Below are positions 19,483-27,627 of a DNA stretch of 64,000 nucleotides, piece by piece. The stretch is from JADHLK01 sp038131695 (GTDB taxonomy: Bacteria > Pseudomonadota > Alphaproteobacteria > Puniceispirillales > Puniceispirillaceae): positions 1 through 64,000 of the forward strand of contig JAYPQA010000030.1 of the NCBI GenBank assembly GCA_038131695.1. The letters run 5' to 3'. The notes beneath the pieces were generated by a model. The model had not been told where the DNA came from. It saw nothing but the letters and a program-made list of their open reading frames with translations, and did no database searches. Made by a program: the position numbers and the translations under genes. Numbering within the stretch: the stretch's first letter is position 1; each line of letters starts with the position of its first letter.

Positions 19483-20243
19483 TCAGCTGTCCACCCCCCA
19501 TCTATCATCAGGGCTGATCCGGTTATCAAAGCGGCGGCATCCGAGCTGAGAAACTGCACCGCGCCCATAATATCCTCAACCTGGCCCATCCGGCCGAGTT
19601 TGATCTTTGATTCAATCCAGGCCCGCTTGTCTGGCTGATCAAAGGTAGAGCGGGTGAGATCGGTGAGAATAAAGGTCGGACAAATAGTATTCACCCGGAT
19701 ACCATGCGCGCCCCATTCAATGGCCATGGATTTGGTAAAACCTTCCACCGCGTGCTTGGTCGCGGCATAGACTGCGCGGTCAATCCCACCCACCTTGGCC
19801 ATCTGTGAAGAAATAGTGATGAGAGATCCCGGTTTGCCTGCTGCGATCAGCCCATTGGCAACAGCTTGTGCCAGAAAATAAGCTGCCTTGATATTAATGT
19901 CGGACACGGCATCAAAATCAGCCTCTGTCGTCATGCTAGCCGGGCTGTGCCGGGCGAGACCTGCCGAATTCAGCAAAATATCAAACGGGCCATGCTCAGC
20001 AACCGCCGCCTGTATCGAAGGAATATCCGCCACATCCAAGGGCAGGATAGAGGCTTTCCAGCCGTGGTCAGCCAGCGCCGCCGCCAGCTCAGCCAACAGG
20101 TCTGCCCGCCGGGCCGCCAATACCAGCTCTGCCCCAGCCTCTGCCAGAGCGACCGCACCGGCCAGCCCAATGCCGGAAGACGCGCCGGCGACCAGCGCTT
20201 TCTTGCCGGTCAGATCGAAAGAGGGGGTGCGAGGCAGGTCCAT
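19479..20243 (-). CDS. Short-chain dehydrogenase/reductase
   Basis: A complete classical SDR of 254 residues. The motifs are ALVAGASSGIGLAGAVALA (cofactor, residues 14-32), LPLDVAD, LLNSAGLARHSP in place of NNAG, the catalytic Ser in LITISSQMAKVGG, Tyr and Lys in AVYAATKHAVEGF, GIRVNTICPTFILTDL, and the C-terminal ITGSALMIDGGW. The open frame extends 37 codons upstream. The start at 20241-20243 is preferred because it follows a GGGAG site, avoids overlap with the previous gene and gives the usual N-terminus. It probably oxidises or reduces a hydroxyl intermediate of the pathway, alongside the HisD-type enzyme two genes upstream. Confidence 0.9.
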   Translation of the reverse strand: MDLPRTPSFDLTGKKALVAGASSGIGLAGAVALAEAGAELVLAARRADLLAELAAALADHGWKASILPLDVADIPSIQAAVAEHGPFDILLNSAGLARHSPASMTTEADFDAVSDINIKAAYFLAQAVANGLIAAGKPGSLITISSQMAKVGGIDRAVYAATKHAVEGFTKSMAIEWGAHGIRVNTICPTFILTDLTRSTFDQPDKRAWIESKIKLGRMGQVEDIMGAVQFLSSDAAALITGSALMIDGGWTAE

Positions 20244-20259
20244 TTTTTTCTCCCGTTTT

Positions 20260-21297
20260 TTATACCAGACGAGCCAAACGGCCAGCCGGGCTGTATTCTT
20301 CCATGCGCCGGAACACATCCACACCCAGCTGATGCCAGACATCCAGCAAATCAACCAGCACCCAATTTTCCCTGATCAAACCCTTTTCAACACGCCAGAA
20401 ATCAAGGCTGCGCAAAGTAATTTTCTGGCCTGCCGGTATCATGCCCAGCCAGCCATCCCCGCTGAGATGCGCTTGCATATTGGGCCATCCGGTCACCGCT
20501 ACATATGGCCCTTCAGCAAAAAAATGGGCTTTGTGAAGGCCTTGGCTGCCACCGCGCCGGTCCGGCATACCAGCCAGAAACGGTATTTGATGGAAAGCCC
20601 GAAACCCGTTTATACCACGGGCTGTGCCAATCCCTGCCGGGCCATACCAGCTCAGATGCGGATGCCAGAACTTTTCCAGCTGCATGATTTCCGGCCCGCC
20701 TTCTTGCGGATGGCGGGTGAGCTTTGCCAGCATTTCCAGCACTATCTGGAGGGCTTGTTCAGCTTGCTTCGTATCTGCATGATCAGCCAGACCATCCTGG
20801 CTGGCTGGCCCCGGCACCAACCAATCGCGGCCTAGGCTTGGCCCCATCGGCCAAACCCCGGCCTGCATCATCAATTCAGGCAAATCCCATATCGCCTGCA
20901 TTTCAACAATCCGGCCATCCTCAATTCGGAAAAATTCATGATAGCGAAACCCAGCTGGCTGCCCGGTCGCGGGAATGGCCAGAAAAGGGGCCAGAAAACT
21001 GCCCATATAAATGCCACAGGCCCCCACCCAATCAGCCCCTTGCGGATCCTGGCCCGCGGCCAGGATCAGATCGCGCCGCTCCAGATCGGGAAAGCTATTG
21101 GCCAGCGGCAGATAAGCCTGCTCAAACAGCTCAGCCGGGCCGGACAAATCGCCAAAGGGATGGCTAATATGCAGAACCGCATTTTCAGCAAAGCTGTCGG
21201 CCAGAGCCCGTTGCACGGAGGCTGCATCAAAATCATACAGGGCCGCCCGCATTGGCGAGAGGACGGATTTCAGGCCATGCCCGGAATAATGTATCAT
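20260..21297 (-). CDS. SnoaL/NTF2-like protein B, two domains
   Basis: 345 residues holding two SnoaL-like folds. The first ends around GFRYHEFFRIEDGRIVEMQA with WDLPELMMQAGVW. The second shows LSWYGPAGIGTARGINGF, then ITLRSLDFWRVEKGLI and ENWVLVDLLDVWHQLGVDVF. The protein at 27628 has the same layout and the same phrases (WWGPAGIG, ENWIFIDLLHFW, GLDIL), so the two are clear paralogues. The frame is intact. The start overlaps the end of the dehydrogenase gene as ATGA. No signal peptide is visible, so it is cytoplasmic. The family name 'ester cyclase' is often used, but the reaction here is unknown. Confidence 0.8.
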   Translation of the reverse strand: MIHYSGHGLKSVLSPMRAALYDFDAASVQRALADSFAENAVLHISHPFGDLSGPAELFEQAYLPLANSFPDLERRDLILAAGQDPQGADWVGACGIYMGSFLAPFLAIPATGQPAGFRYHEFFRIEDGRIVEMQAIWDLPELMMQAGVWPMGPSLGRDWLVPGPASQDGLADHADTKQAEQALQIVLEMLAKLTRHPQEGGPEIMQLEKFWHPHLSWYGPAGIGTARGINGFRAFHQIPFLAGMPDRRGGSQGLHKAHFFAEGPYVAVTGWPNMQAHLSGDGWLGMIPAGQKITLRSLDFWRVEKGLIRENWVLVDLLDVWHQLGVDVFRRMEEYSPAGRLARLV

Positions 21298-22604
21298 TCA
21301 GCTGCCGCTCCATAAGGCACATTGCGCCCGCCATAGCGCCGCACGCGGATATTACATTGCTCAGCATGGCCAACAAATCCCTCAAGCATACATAATCTTG
21401 ATCCATATTCGCCGACCAGGGCCGCCGCCTCATCCGAGACAATTTTCTGGTAGCTGTGGGTTTTCAGGAACTTGCCCACCCACAGACCGCCTGTATAGCG
21501 TCCGGCTTTTTTGGTTGGCAGGGTATGGTTGGTTCCGATAACCTTGTCACCATTTGCCACATTGGTGCGCGGCCCCAGAAACAGGGCTCCGTAACTATGC
21601 ATCTTCTCCAAAAACCAATCATCGCGGTTGGTCATCACCTGCACATGCTCATAGGCCATGTTATTGGCCACTTGCAGCATTTCTTCATGGCTGTCACACA
21701 AGATGACATCCCCGTAATCAGCCCAGCTGGTAGCGGCGGTCTCAACAGTTGGCAAGATTTTCAAAAGCCGGTCAATCTCGGCCAGCGTATCCTCAGCCAG
21801 CTTGCGCGAATTGGTAATCAGACAGGCCGGTGAATTATAGCCATGCTCTGCCTGACCCAGCAGGTCCGTCGCGCAGAGTTCAGCATCAACGCTGTCATCC
21901 GCTATCACCATGGTTTCGGTCGGCCCGGCAAACAGATCGATACCGACCCGCCCATAAAGCTGGCGCTTGGCCTCAGCAACAAAGGCATTGCCCGGTCCAA
22001 CCAGCATATGCACCGGCTCAATCGTCTCAGTGCCGATAGCCATTGCCCCAACTGCTTGAATGCCGCCCAGCACATAAATCTCATGCGCCCCGCCCAACTG
22101 CATGGCTGCCACAATCGCCGGATGCGGCGCGCCATTTTGCGGCGGGGCTGAGGCCACAATCCGCGGCACCCCAGCGACCGAAGCGGTCAAGACAGACATA
22201 TGGGCAGAAGCCACCATCGGGAATTTGCCTCCTGGCACATAACAACCAACAGATTGCACAGGAATATTCTTATGTCCCAGAATGACATCCGGCAGGGTTT
22301 CCACTTCAATATCCGTCATGCTGGCGCGCTGAGCCTCCGCAAAGCGGCGAATCTGGTCTTGCGCGAATTTGATATCTTCCATATCGCGCGCCGATACCTT
22401 GTTCATCGCTGCTTCAATCTCACTGTCAGTCAGACGGAATCGGGGCGGGCTGAAATTGTCAAATTTTTCCGAGAGCTCACGAACCGCAACATCCCCGCGC
22501 GCTTGAATGTCTGCCAGCGTATTTTCAACGACAGCGCGGGTCTTGGCATCATCCTCAATTCTTTCAGCCTCCGGTTTGCTGCGCTTGAGATAGGTGACCG
22601 TCAT
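21294..22604 (-). CDS. Histidinol dehydrogenase-family enzyme, sulfopropanediol dehydrogenase (HpsN)-like
   Basis: A 436-residue zinc- and NAD-dependent dehydrogenase that oxidises a primary alcohol to a carboxylate in two steps. All four expected metal ligands are present: Gln251 and His254 (LLGQAEHGYNSPA), Asp353 (VANGDKVIGTNHTLPT) and His413 (LEGFVGHAEQ). The catalytic Glu319-His320 pair is in NMAYEHVQVMT. The N-terminus is YLKRSK...VRELSEKFDNFSPPRF and the end is GYGG-like RRYGGRNVP. The THTLPT-KKAGRYTGGLWVGKFLKT stretch resembles, from memory, HpsN, which oxidises 2,3-dihydroxypropane-1-sulfonate, more than biosynthetic HisD. The catabolic neighbours (importer, LacI, SDR) also argue against histidine synthesis. 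Whether the substrate is DHPS or another diol is open. Confidence 0.8.
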   Translation of the reverse strand: MTVTYLKRSKPEAERIEDDAKTRAVVENTLADIQARGDVAVRELSEKFDNFSPPRFRLTDSEIEAAMNKVSARDMEDIKFAQDQIRRFAEAQRASMTDIEVETLPDVILGHKNIPVQSVGCYVPGGKFPMVASAHMSVLTASVAGVPRIVASAPPQNGAPHPAIVAAMQLGGAHEIYVLGGIQAVGAMAIGTETIEPVHMLVGPGNAFVAEAKRQLYGRVGIDLFAGPTETMVIADDSVDAELCATDLLGQAEHGYNSPACLITNSRKLAEDTLAEIDRLLKILPTVETAATSWADYGDVILCDSHEEMLQVANNMAYEHVQVMTNRDDWFLEKMHSYGALFLGPRTNVANGDKVIGTNHTLPTKKAGRYTGGLWVGKFLKTHSYQKIVSDEAAALVGEYGSRLCMLEGFVGHAEQCNIRVRRYGGRNVPYGAAAE

Positions 22605-23150
22605 CTATTTATCCTCTTCGGTTTTGCTTGGTCTTGGCGCGACGCGCTCTCCTCTGTCATAGGCTTCCCAGCCTTTGCCCTTGAAGACATCGACACCCAG
22701 CTGGGCCATGACGAAGGGAAAATCAACCATGACCCAATTATCGGCGATCTTGCCTTCACTGACTTTCCAAAAATCCATGTAGCGGATTTCAACCCGCTTA
22801 CCGGTTGGTGCAATACCCATAAATTCGCCGGAATGGGTCGCTTCCTGGCGGCCAAAAGCAGCCGCCCATTCCCCCATAAAGAGCCGTGCCTCATCAATGC
22901 AGACCTTGTCTGAAAAGGCTGCTTGAAAGGGGCGTTGCCAATTATCCTGAAAGGCTTTTAGCCCCTCTTTTGTCCCACAGCCAAAATTCCCCATCCAGCG
23001 AAAGCTGTCGGCAAAAAAATCGCCCATATCATCAATGCGGTGATCATTCAGCCCATCGACCATCGCTTCAATAACGGCCTTGGTTTCGGCGGTTTTGGTC
23101 AAATCTGTATCGCGGCTCAAGGCCGCCTGTTGCGGGCGCGCGCCAGCCAT
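22605..23150 (-). CDS. SnoaL/NTF2-like protein C, single domain
   Basis: 181 residues with one SnoaL-like fold: MVDGLNDHRIDDMGDFFADS, MGNFGCGTKEGLKAFQDNW, SGEFMGIAPTGKRVEIRYMD, FWKVSEGKIADNWVMVDFPF and AQLGVDVFKGKGW. The last part matches the C-terminal domains of proteins B and D (NW...D....LG.D.F), so the group shares an origin. It lies between the ABC ATPase gene (overlap TAATG) and the HisD-type gene (immediately adjacent). It may be the one-domain member of a set acting on successive intermediates. This is inference. Confidence 0.8.
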   Translation of the reverse strand: MAGARPQQAALSRDTDLTKTAETKAVIEAMVDGLNDHRIDDMGDFFADSFRWMGNFGCGTKEGLKAFQDNWQRPFQAAFSDKVCIDEARLFMGEWAAAFGRQEATHSGEFMGIAPTGKRVEIRYMDFWKVSEGKIADNWVMVDFPFVMAQLGVDVFKGKGWEAYDRGERVAPRPSKTEEDK

Positions 23151-24232
23151 TATGCACCTCCATCCAGGCGCTCGCCGGTTTTCCTGTCAAACAGGTGACA
23201 CATTGTGCACGGCAGCTGCACTCTGACTGTTTCACCAATATCTGCCCGAAAATCTTTCGTTGCCTTGGCCGCTACCATCCCGGCCCCTGCCCGCATGGTG
23301 ATCATGGTCGCATCACCTAGTAATTCCATCGCATAGACTGGGGCCTCTATCACCCCATCAGCTGCTTTTGTCCGGCCAGATTTAGCCACTTTCATCAAGC
23401 GGGCATCCTCTGCCCGGAAGCCCAGGGTTACAGGACCATCTTTTGCCTGCAGACCGGGGACCGTGATATTTTGTGCTGAGAAAACCCCGTCTTTTATCTT
23501 GCCTTCCACCAGATTCATTGCCGGATTGCCAATAAAGCCGGCGACAAAAATATTGGCAGGCCGATCATAAATTTCGGTGGGTGTGCCCACCTGCTGGACA
23601 ATGCCTTGATTCATCACCACAACCCGATCAGCCAGCGTCATCGCTTCTATCTGATCATGCGTCACATAGATTGTTGTAACCTTCAGCTCATGATGCAGAT
23701 GTTTGATCTGGGCGCGGGTCGATACACGCAGTTTGGCATCCAGATTAGAGAGAGGCTCATCCATCAAAAAGACATTCGGTTCGCGGACTATTGCCCTCGC
23801 CAGAGCCACCCTCTGACGCTGGCCGCCAGACAGTTCAGCCGGGCGGCGATGCAAAAATTCTGTCAACTCCACCATTTCAGCTGCCCGGCGTACGCGGGCG
23901 TCATGCGAGGCCGCCGCAACCTTCCGCACCTTTAACGGAAACCGGATATTTTCATAGACATTCATATTCGGATACAAGCCATAGGATTGAAACACCATGG
24001 CGATATCCCGATCCTTAGGCTCGAGAGTGTTCACAATCTGGTCATCAATCTCAACCGTGCCGCTGGTAATCTCTTCCAAACCAGCAATCATCCGCATAGT
24101 GGTTGTTTTCCCACAACCGGACGGGCCCAGCAGAACCAGAAATTCAGCATCTGCCACATCCAAATCAAAAGCATCTACCGCAATAAAATCGCCCCAGCGC
24201 TTTGTTAATTGTCTCAGTTTGATACTGGCCAT
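23150..24232 (-). CDS. Sugar-type ABC importer ATPase (UgpC/MalK family)
   Basis: A complete 360-residue ATPase. Walker A is LGPSGCGKTTTMRMIAGLEE (residues 33-52), the Q-loop lies in DIAMVFQSYGLYP, the signature is AELSGGQRQRVALARAIVRE, and Walker B is VFLMDEPLSNLDAKLR. The H-loop is TIYVTHDQIEAMTLADR. The C-terminal TOBE-like regulatory domain (about residues 240-360) is typical of MalK/UgpC, so it powers a carbohydrate-class (CUT1) importer. It follows the two permease genes with a 6-base gap and is the third transport component. The frame is clean. Confidence 0.92.
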   Translation of the reverse strand: MASIKLRQLTKRWGDFIAVDAFDLDVADAEFLVLLGPSGCGKTTTMRMIAGLEEITSGTVEIDDQIVNTLEPKDRDIAMVFQSYGLYPNMNVYENIRFPLKVRKVAAASHDARVRRAAEMVELTEFLHRRPAELSGGQRQRVALARAIVREPNVFLMDEPLSNLDAKLRVSTRAQIKHLHHELKVTTIYVTHDQIEAMTLADRVVVMNQGIVQQVGTPTEIYDRPANIFVAGFIGNPAMNLVEGKIKDGVFSAQNITVPGLQAKDGPVTLGFRAEDARLMKVAKSGRTKAADGVIEAPVYAMELLGDATMITMRAGAGMVAAKATKDFRADIGETVRVQLPCTMCHLFDRKTGERLDGGA

Positions 24233-24238
24233 CTTTTT

Positions 24239-25123
24239 TTATCCCTTTACTGCCCCAGCGGTCAGCCCGCTGACGATCTGTCGCTGGAAAAACATCACAA
24301 GCACAAAAAGTGGTGCGGTAGCAGAGACGACCGCTGCCACGGCATACATCACATTGCCTTGCTGCTGGGTTGAGCCAAGAAACCCGGCAATCGCCGGCAC
24401 CATGGTCTGGTTTTCTTCTGTCAGCAGCAAACCGGTCAGGGCGAAATCATTATAGGCCAGCAGAAAGCTGAATAGCCCGGTGGTGATAACACCTGGCCAC
24501 ATAACCGGAATGATCACATAGCGAAAAGCCTGAAAGCGCGTGCATCCATCCACCAAAGCGCTTTCATCCAAATCCTTGGGGATGTTGAGAAAGAAACTGT
24601 GCAGCATCCACAGGGTAAAGGGCTGGTTAATCGCCACCATCACAATGATTGTGGTTGTCAAATGTCCCCAGAGATTCAGCTCAAAAAAGGGAAACAGATA
24701 GCCAGACACCAGCGTGATATGCGGCATGGCCCGAAAAACCAGGGCGATAATCAAAATCCAGAAAGCGTAGCGAAAGGTCGATCTGGAGAGCGCATAGCCG
24801 CCAAGCGTCCCAAGGGTAAGCGAAATGGCCACAACTGAACAGGTCATGATCAGCGTATTTATCGAGGCCTTCCAGAATTCTTCCTCAATCCAGGCCCCCT
24901 CATAGCCCGCCCCGGTGAAATGCGCGCCAGTTTCAGCCAGCGTTCGCACACCAAAAAGCGCATTTGTCCAATTCTGCTTGGAGAAGAAGTCTGCCTCAAC
25001 CTTGAAGCTGCCCCACAAGGTCCAGAAAAACGGGAAAGCAGCCAATAGTAACCAAAGCGCAAGGAAGCCAAAGCTCAGGAAGGTCAGCCATGCCGGGGTC
25101 GTGCGGGCCATGCTCTTCCTCAC
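24239..25123 (-). CDS. ABC importer permease, MalG type
   Basis: A 294-residue inner-membrane permease with six predicted helices. The first is at residues 12-32 (LTFLSFGFLALWLLLAAFPFF). The EAA loop that contacts the ATPase reads DLDESALVDGCTRFQAFRYV, followed by IIPVMWPGVITTGLFSF. The C-terminus FFQRQIVSGLTAGAVKG is the classical MalG-type ending. It overlaps the other permease gene by 4 bases (ATGA). The substrate cannot be read from the sequence. Confidence 0.92.
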   Translation of the reverse strand: MRKSMARTTPAWLTFLSFGFLALWLLLAAFPFFWTLWGSFKVEADFFSKQNWTNALFGVRTLAETGAHFTGAGYEGAWIEEEFWKASINTLIMTCSVVAISLTLGTLGGYALSRSTFRYAFWILIIALVFRAMPHITLVSGYLFPFFELNLWGHLTTTIIVMVAINQPFTLWMLHSFFLNIPKDLDESALVDGCTRFQAFRYVIIPVMWPGVITTGLFSFLLAYNDFALTGLLLTEENQTMVPAIAGFLGSTQQQGNVMYAVAAVVSATAPLFVLVMFFQRQIVSGLTAGAVKG

Positions 25124-26151
25124 GCCATTCGCCGGTTTGCACGCCAGGTGCGGATCAAAACCGGAGCCAGCAAGATAGCAACACCCAGAATCGTCAACAT
25201 CGAAGTCGCCGCTGCTGATCCAAACAGCGTTGTCCCATCACCTGTCCGCAAATCATTGTAAATGATCCAGGATAACGAGGTGGCGCTGGCAGAGGCATTA
25301 AACCCGACGATCGGTTCAAACACCCGAAAATTATCCATCAGCTGAATCAGGGCGATAAACACCCCCAAAGGTATCAAATGTGGTATCACCACATGATAGA
25401 TTTTCTGCCAGCGATTGGCCCCGTCAATCATAGCACTTTCAAGAATATCTTTCGGCACTGTTTGCAAGCCAGCATAGAAAACCACAAAGGAGAAAGGCGC
25501 ATGATGCCACACCCCATAAATAAAAAGCGTAATCCAGGTCAGGGCTGGCGAGGCCTTTAAAGACAGATCAGGGTCGTCAAATAAGAGTTGCAAACTGCCG
25601 CCAATAATGCCTTTCGCATCAATCATCCAGAATAAAATCAAGGAACCGATCAGCGGGGTCACAATCATCGGCAGCAACGAAAAAAAGATAGTCGGCCCCT
25701 TATAGATTGAAGGGAGCCTATTAACCGCCAAGGCTATGAAAAACCCAAGCAGAAGAACCAAAGGCGTCACCACCAGCGTATAAGCAAGGGTAAAAAACAG
25801 GGCTTTGTAAAAGGGCAGATTGCCCAGTGCTGCAAAAAAAACTGTCCAATTAGAGCTGTCATGCCAGGCTTCGCCTATCTCAGCAAAGGCAAGATGATTG
25901 CGGTTGGTATAGGTGCCAAGCCCATTAAAGCGTCCCAGCGGCTGTTCAGCGCGGATTTTTTCTGTGGCCTCGACGTTGACGACAACGCTCTCGGAGCATC
26001 CGAACGGGCCGCAATTCTTGACCGTTTCGATCACCTGTTCATGCTGGATATAAAGAGATTGGACGGCGACTGACACGATAGGCAGCGCAATGAACAGTAT
26101 CATAGCCAAAGCAGATGGCCAGATGAAACTGATAAAGGTGCGATGCGGCAT
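25120..26151 (-). CDS. ABC importer permease, MalF type
   Basis: A 343-residue inner-membrane permease. The first helix is at residues 6-29 (FISFIWPSALAMILFIALPIVSV). A periplasmic loop of about 70 residues contains two cysteines (KNCGPFGCSES), which could form a disulfide. The EAA loop is ESAMIDGANRWQKIYHVVIP. It pairs with the MalG-type permease downstream. The gap to the binding-protein gene contains a hairpin with a U-run, which probably lowers expression of the membrane parts relative to the binding protein. Confidence 0.9.
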   Translation of the reverse strand: MPHRTFISFIWPSALAMILFIALPIVSVAVQSLYIQHEQVIETVKNCGPFGCSESVVVNVEATEKIRAEQPLGRFNGLGTYTNRNHLAFAEIGEAWHDSSNWTVFFAALGNLPFYKALFFTLAYTLVVTPLVLLLGFFIALAVNRLPSIYKGPTIFFSLLPMIVTPLIGSLILFWMIDAKGIIGGSLQLLFDDPDLSLKASPALTWITLFIYGVWHHAPFSFVVFYAGLQTVPKDILESAMIDGANRWQKIYHVVIPHLIPLGVFIALIQLMDNFRVFEPIVGFNASASATSLSWIIYNDLRTGDGTTLFGSAAATSMLTILGVAILLAPVLIRTWRANRRMA

Positions 26152-26179
26152 GACATCACTCTCGGCAAGAAAAAAAATA

Positions 26180-26205
26180 ACAGGGAGCAGTGACCCGCCC
26201 CCTGT
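26180..26205 (-). terminator. Attenuator-type terminator between binding-protein and permease genes
   Basis: Read leftward, ACAGGG (26205-26200) pairs with CCCTGT (26185-26180), with extra GC pairing inside, and is followed by TTATTTTTTTTC (26179-26168). It lies 16 bases after the stop of the binding-protein gene. A leaky terminator here is a common way to make more binding protein than permease. Confidence 0.7.
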
Positions 26206-26220
26206 CAGAAAGATTATGGC

Positions 26221-27441
26221 CTAGAGAAAGCCTTTTTCCTTGGCAGCAGCGATATAGGCTGCTTCCAGATCGGCCAGAGCCTGCTCAGCACTCTCTTTGC
26301 CTTGCAGGAAATCAACGATTTCTGCACTGGCGGCTGAATGCATGGCTCCCATATAAGGCAGCATCGGATAAGGCTTCGCCCCACCCTGGGCTGAGGCCAG
26401 CACGCCCACATCAGTCGGCTGCGGAGCAGCACCTTCGATCAACCAGGGGGCCGCATCGACATTGGCGGCAGCCATGTCCGGCGAAATCCCGTTCATCATG
26501 GCAATAAAGGTTGCTTCAGCATCTGAGCTGGACACATTTTTGGCTATCGCAAAGCCATCCCACCACAAGGTTGTCGCAGGAATATTCTGGCCAGCCACAG
26601 TCGGCGCAGAAGCAAACATAGTGTTGCTCTCAATTTCTGAAGTTGACCCTTCCCCATCGGTGACAGCCCCGGCACGGGAGCCCCACAGATTTGTCAGGGC
26701 GACATTGCCTGCTTCCCAATCTGCCTGCACCGCATTTGAATCATAGGTCAGGAAATCCGGGTTCATATAGCCGGACAGCGCCTTCATCATATTTAGGGTC
26801 GCAATGCCCTTGGCATTATTGACAGACGGCTCTGCGCTGCCAGGCTTGAAGAATTCGCCGCCATGACCGTGATACATATTGATGAATTCCAGACCAAGAT
26901 TCCAACCAGAATAGGTCCCGGCAATTGGATAGTCCATCAACCCTTTATCCTTGATCGCCTTGGCCGCTGCCAACACCTCTTCATAGGTGGAGGGGACACC
27001 AACACCGGCCTTATCCAGAATATCCTTGCGATAGAACAAATGCTGGGCATTTGCCATGAAAGCAACCGCCATCACCTTGCCATCAATGGTCACCTTCTGC
27101 ATATCCTGCAGATTCTGGCCATGCTTGGCGATCAGCTCATCCAGCGGCTGTGCCAGACCGTCATTCATCAAGGCAACAAGCGCGCTGTTATTGATGATGG
27201 ATGTGGTAAATTGGGCCGGATTTGCAGTCAATGCAGCAACCTGGCGATCCTTGTGGTCTTTGTTCAGATCGACAGAAACGGACACGCCGCCCCCATCACA
27301 TGCTTTGGCTGCACCGGACACTGCTTGAATGGCTGGGAAGTCATTACCACCAATACGCACTGACCCGCTGCTGATGCCACACCCCGCATAAGCGGTGCTG
27401 GACATGACGGCCAAGCTGGCCGCCGCTATCATTATTCTCAT
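26221..27441 (-). CDS. Periplasmic sugar-type solute-binding protein of the ABC importer
   Basis: A 406-residue extracellular binding protein of the CUT1 class. A signal peptide spans residues 1-19 (MRIMIAAASLAVMSSTAYA, then G). The mature part has typical stretches such as YRKDILDKAGVGVPSTYEEV, GLMDYPIAGTYSGWNLGLEF and TTLWWDGFAIAKNVSS. As first gene of the leftward operon it sits at the shared regulatory region, preceded by a GGGAGAG ribosome site. It determines import specificity, but the ligand is unknown. Two or three Trp/Tyr-rich loops suit a polyol or sugar ligand. Confidence 0.9.
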   Translation of the reverse strand: MRIMIAAASLAVMSSTAYAGCGISSGSVRIGGNDFPAIQAVSGAAKACDGGGVSVSVDLNKDHKDRQVAALTANPAQFTTSIINNSALVALMNDGLAQPLDELIAKHGQNLQDMQKVTIDGKVMAVAFMANAQHLFYRKDILDKAGVGVPSTYEEVLAAAKAIKDKGLMDYPIAGTYSGWNLGLEFINMYHGHGGEFFKPGSAEPSVNNAKGIATLNMMKALSGYMNPDFLTYDSNAVQADWEAGNVALTNLWGSRAGAVTDGEGSTSEIESNTMFASAPTVAGQNIPATTLWWDGFAIAKNVSSSDAEATFIAMMNGISPDMAAANVDAAPWLIEGAAPQPTDVGVLASAQGGAKPYPMLPYMGAMHSAASAEIVDFLQGKESAEQALADLEAAYIAAAKEKGFL

Positions 27442-27562
27442 TATTCATAAGAGCTCTCCCTCAAATCTGGGCGCTGATAAGAGCGGTATCACACCACTTT
27501 CACCCGCTACCGTATTAAAACTTTCTTGATGAAAGGTAAACGATAGTAGACAAGTTACATTT

Positions 27563-27604
27563 AGCTTGGCAAGCTGATTTTGCATGCGATTGCAAAATCG
27601 CATG
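27563..27604. promoter_or_regulatory. Nested palindromes in the divergent promoter region, candidate LacI operator
   Basis: The 186 bases between the divergent transcription units contain three inverted repeats side by side. AGCTTG-G-CAAGCT is at 27563-27575. GATTTTGCA (27576-27584) pairs with TGCAAAATC (27591-27599). CATGCGATT (27583-27591) pairs with AATCGCATG (27596-27604). The last two overlap and share GATT/AATC elements. Their position 24-65 bases before the rightward start, and between both units, suits an operator for the LacI protein encoded in the operon. No direct binding evidence is visible. Confidence 0.6.
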
Positions 27605-27627
27605 AATTTGAGGAATGATAAGGTAAA

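Noticed and set aside
21294..22604. Biosynthetic histidinol dehydrogenase
   Set aside because: No his genes are nearby, the gene sits in a LacI/ABC-importer operon, and the C-terminal region resembles HpsN-type sequences.
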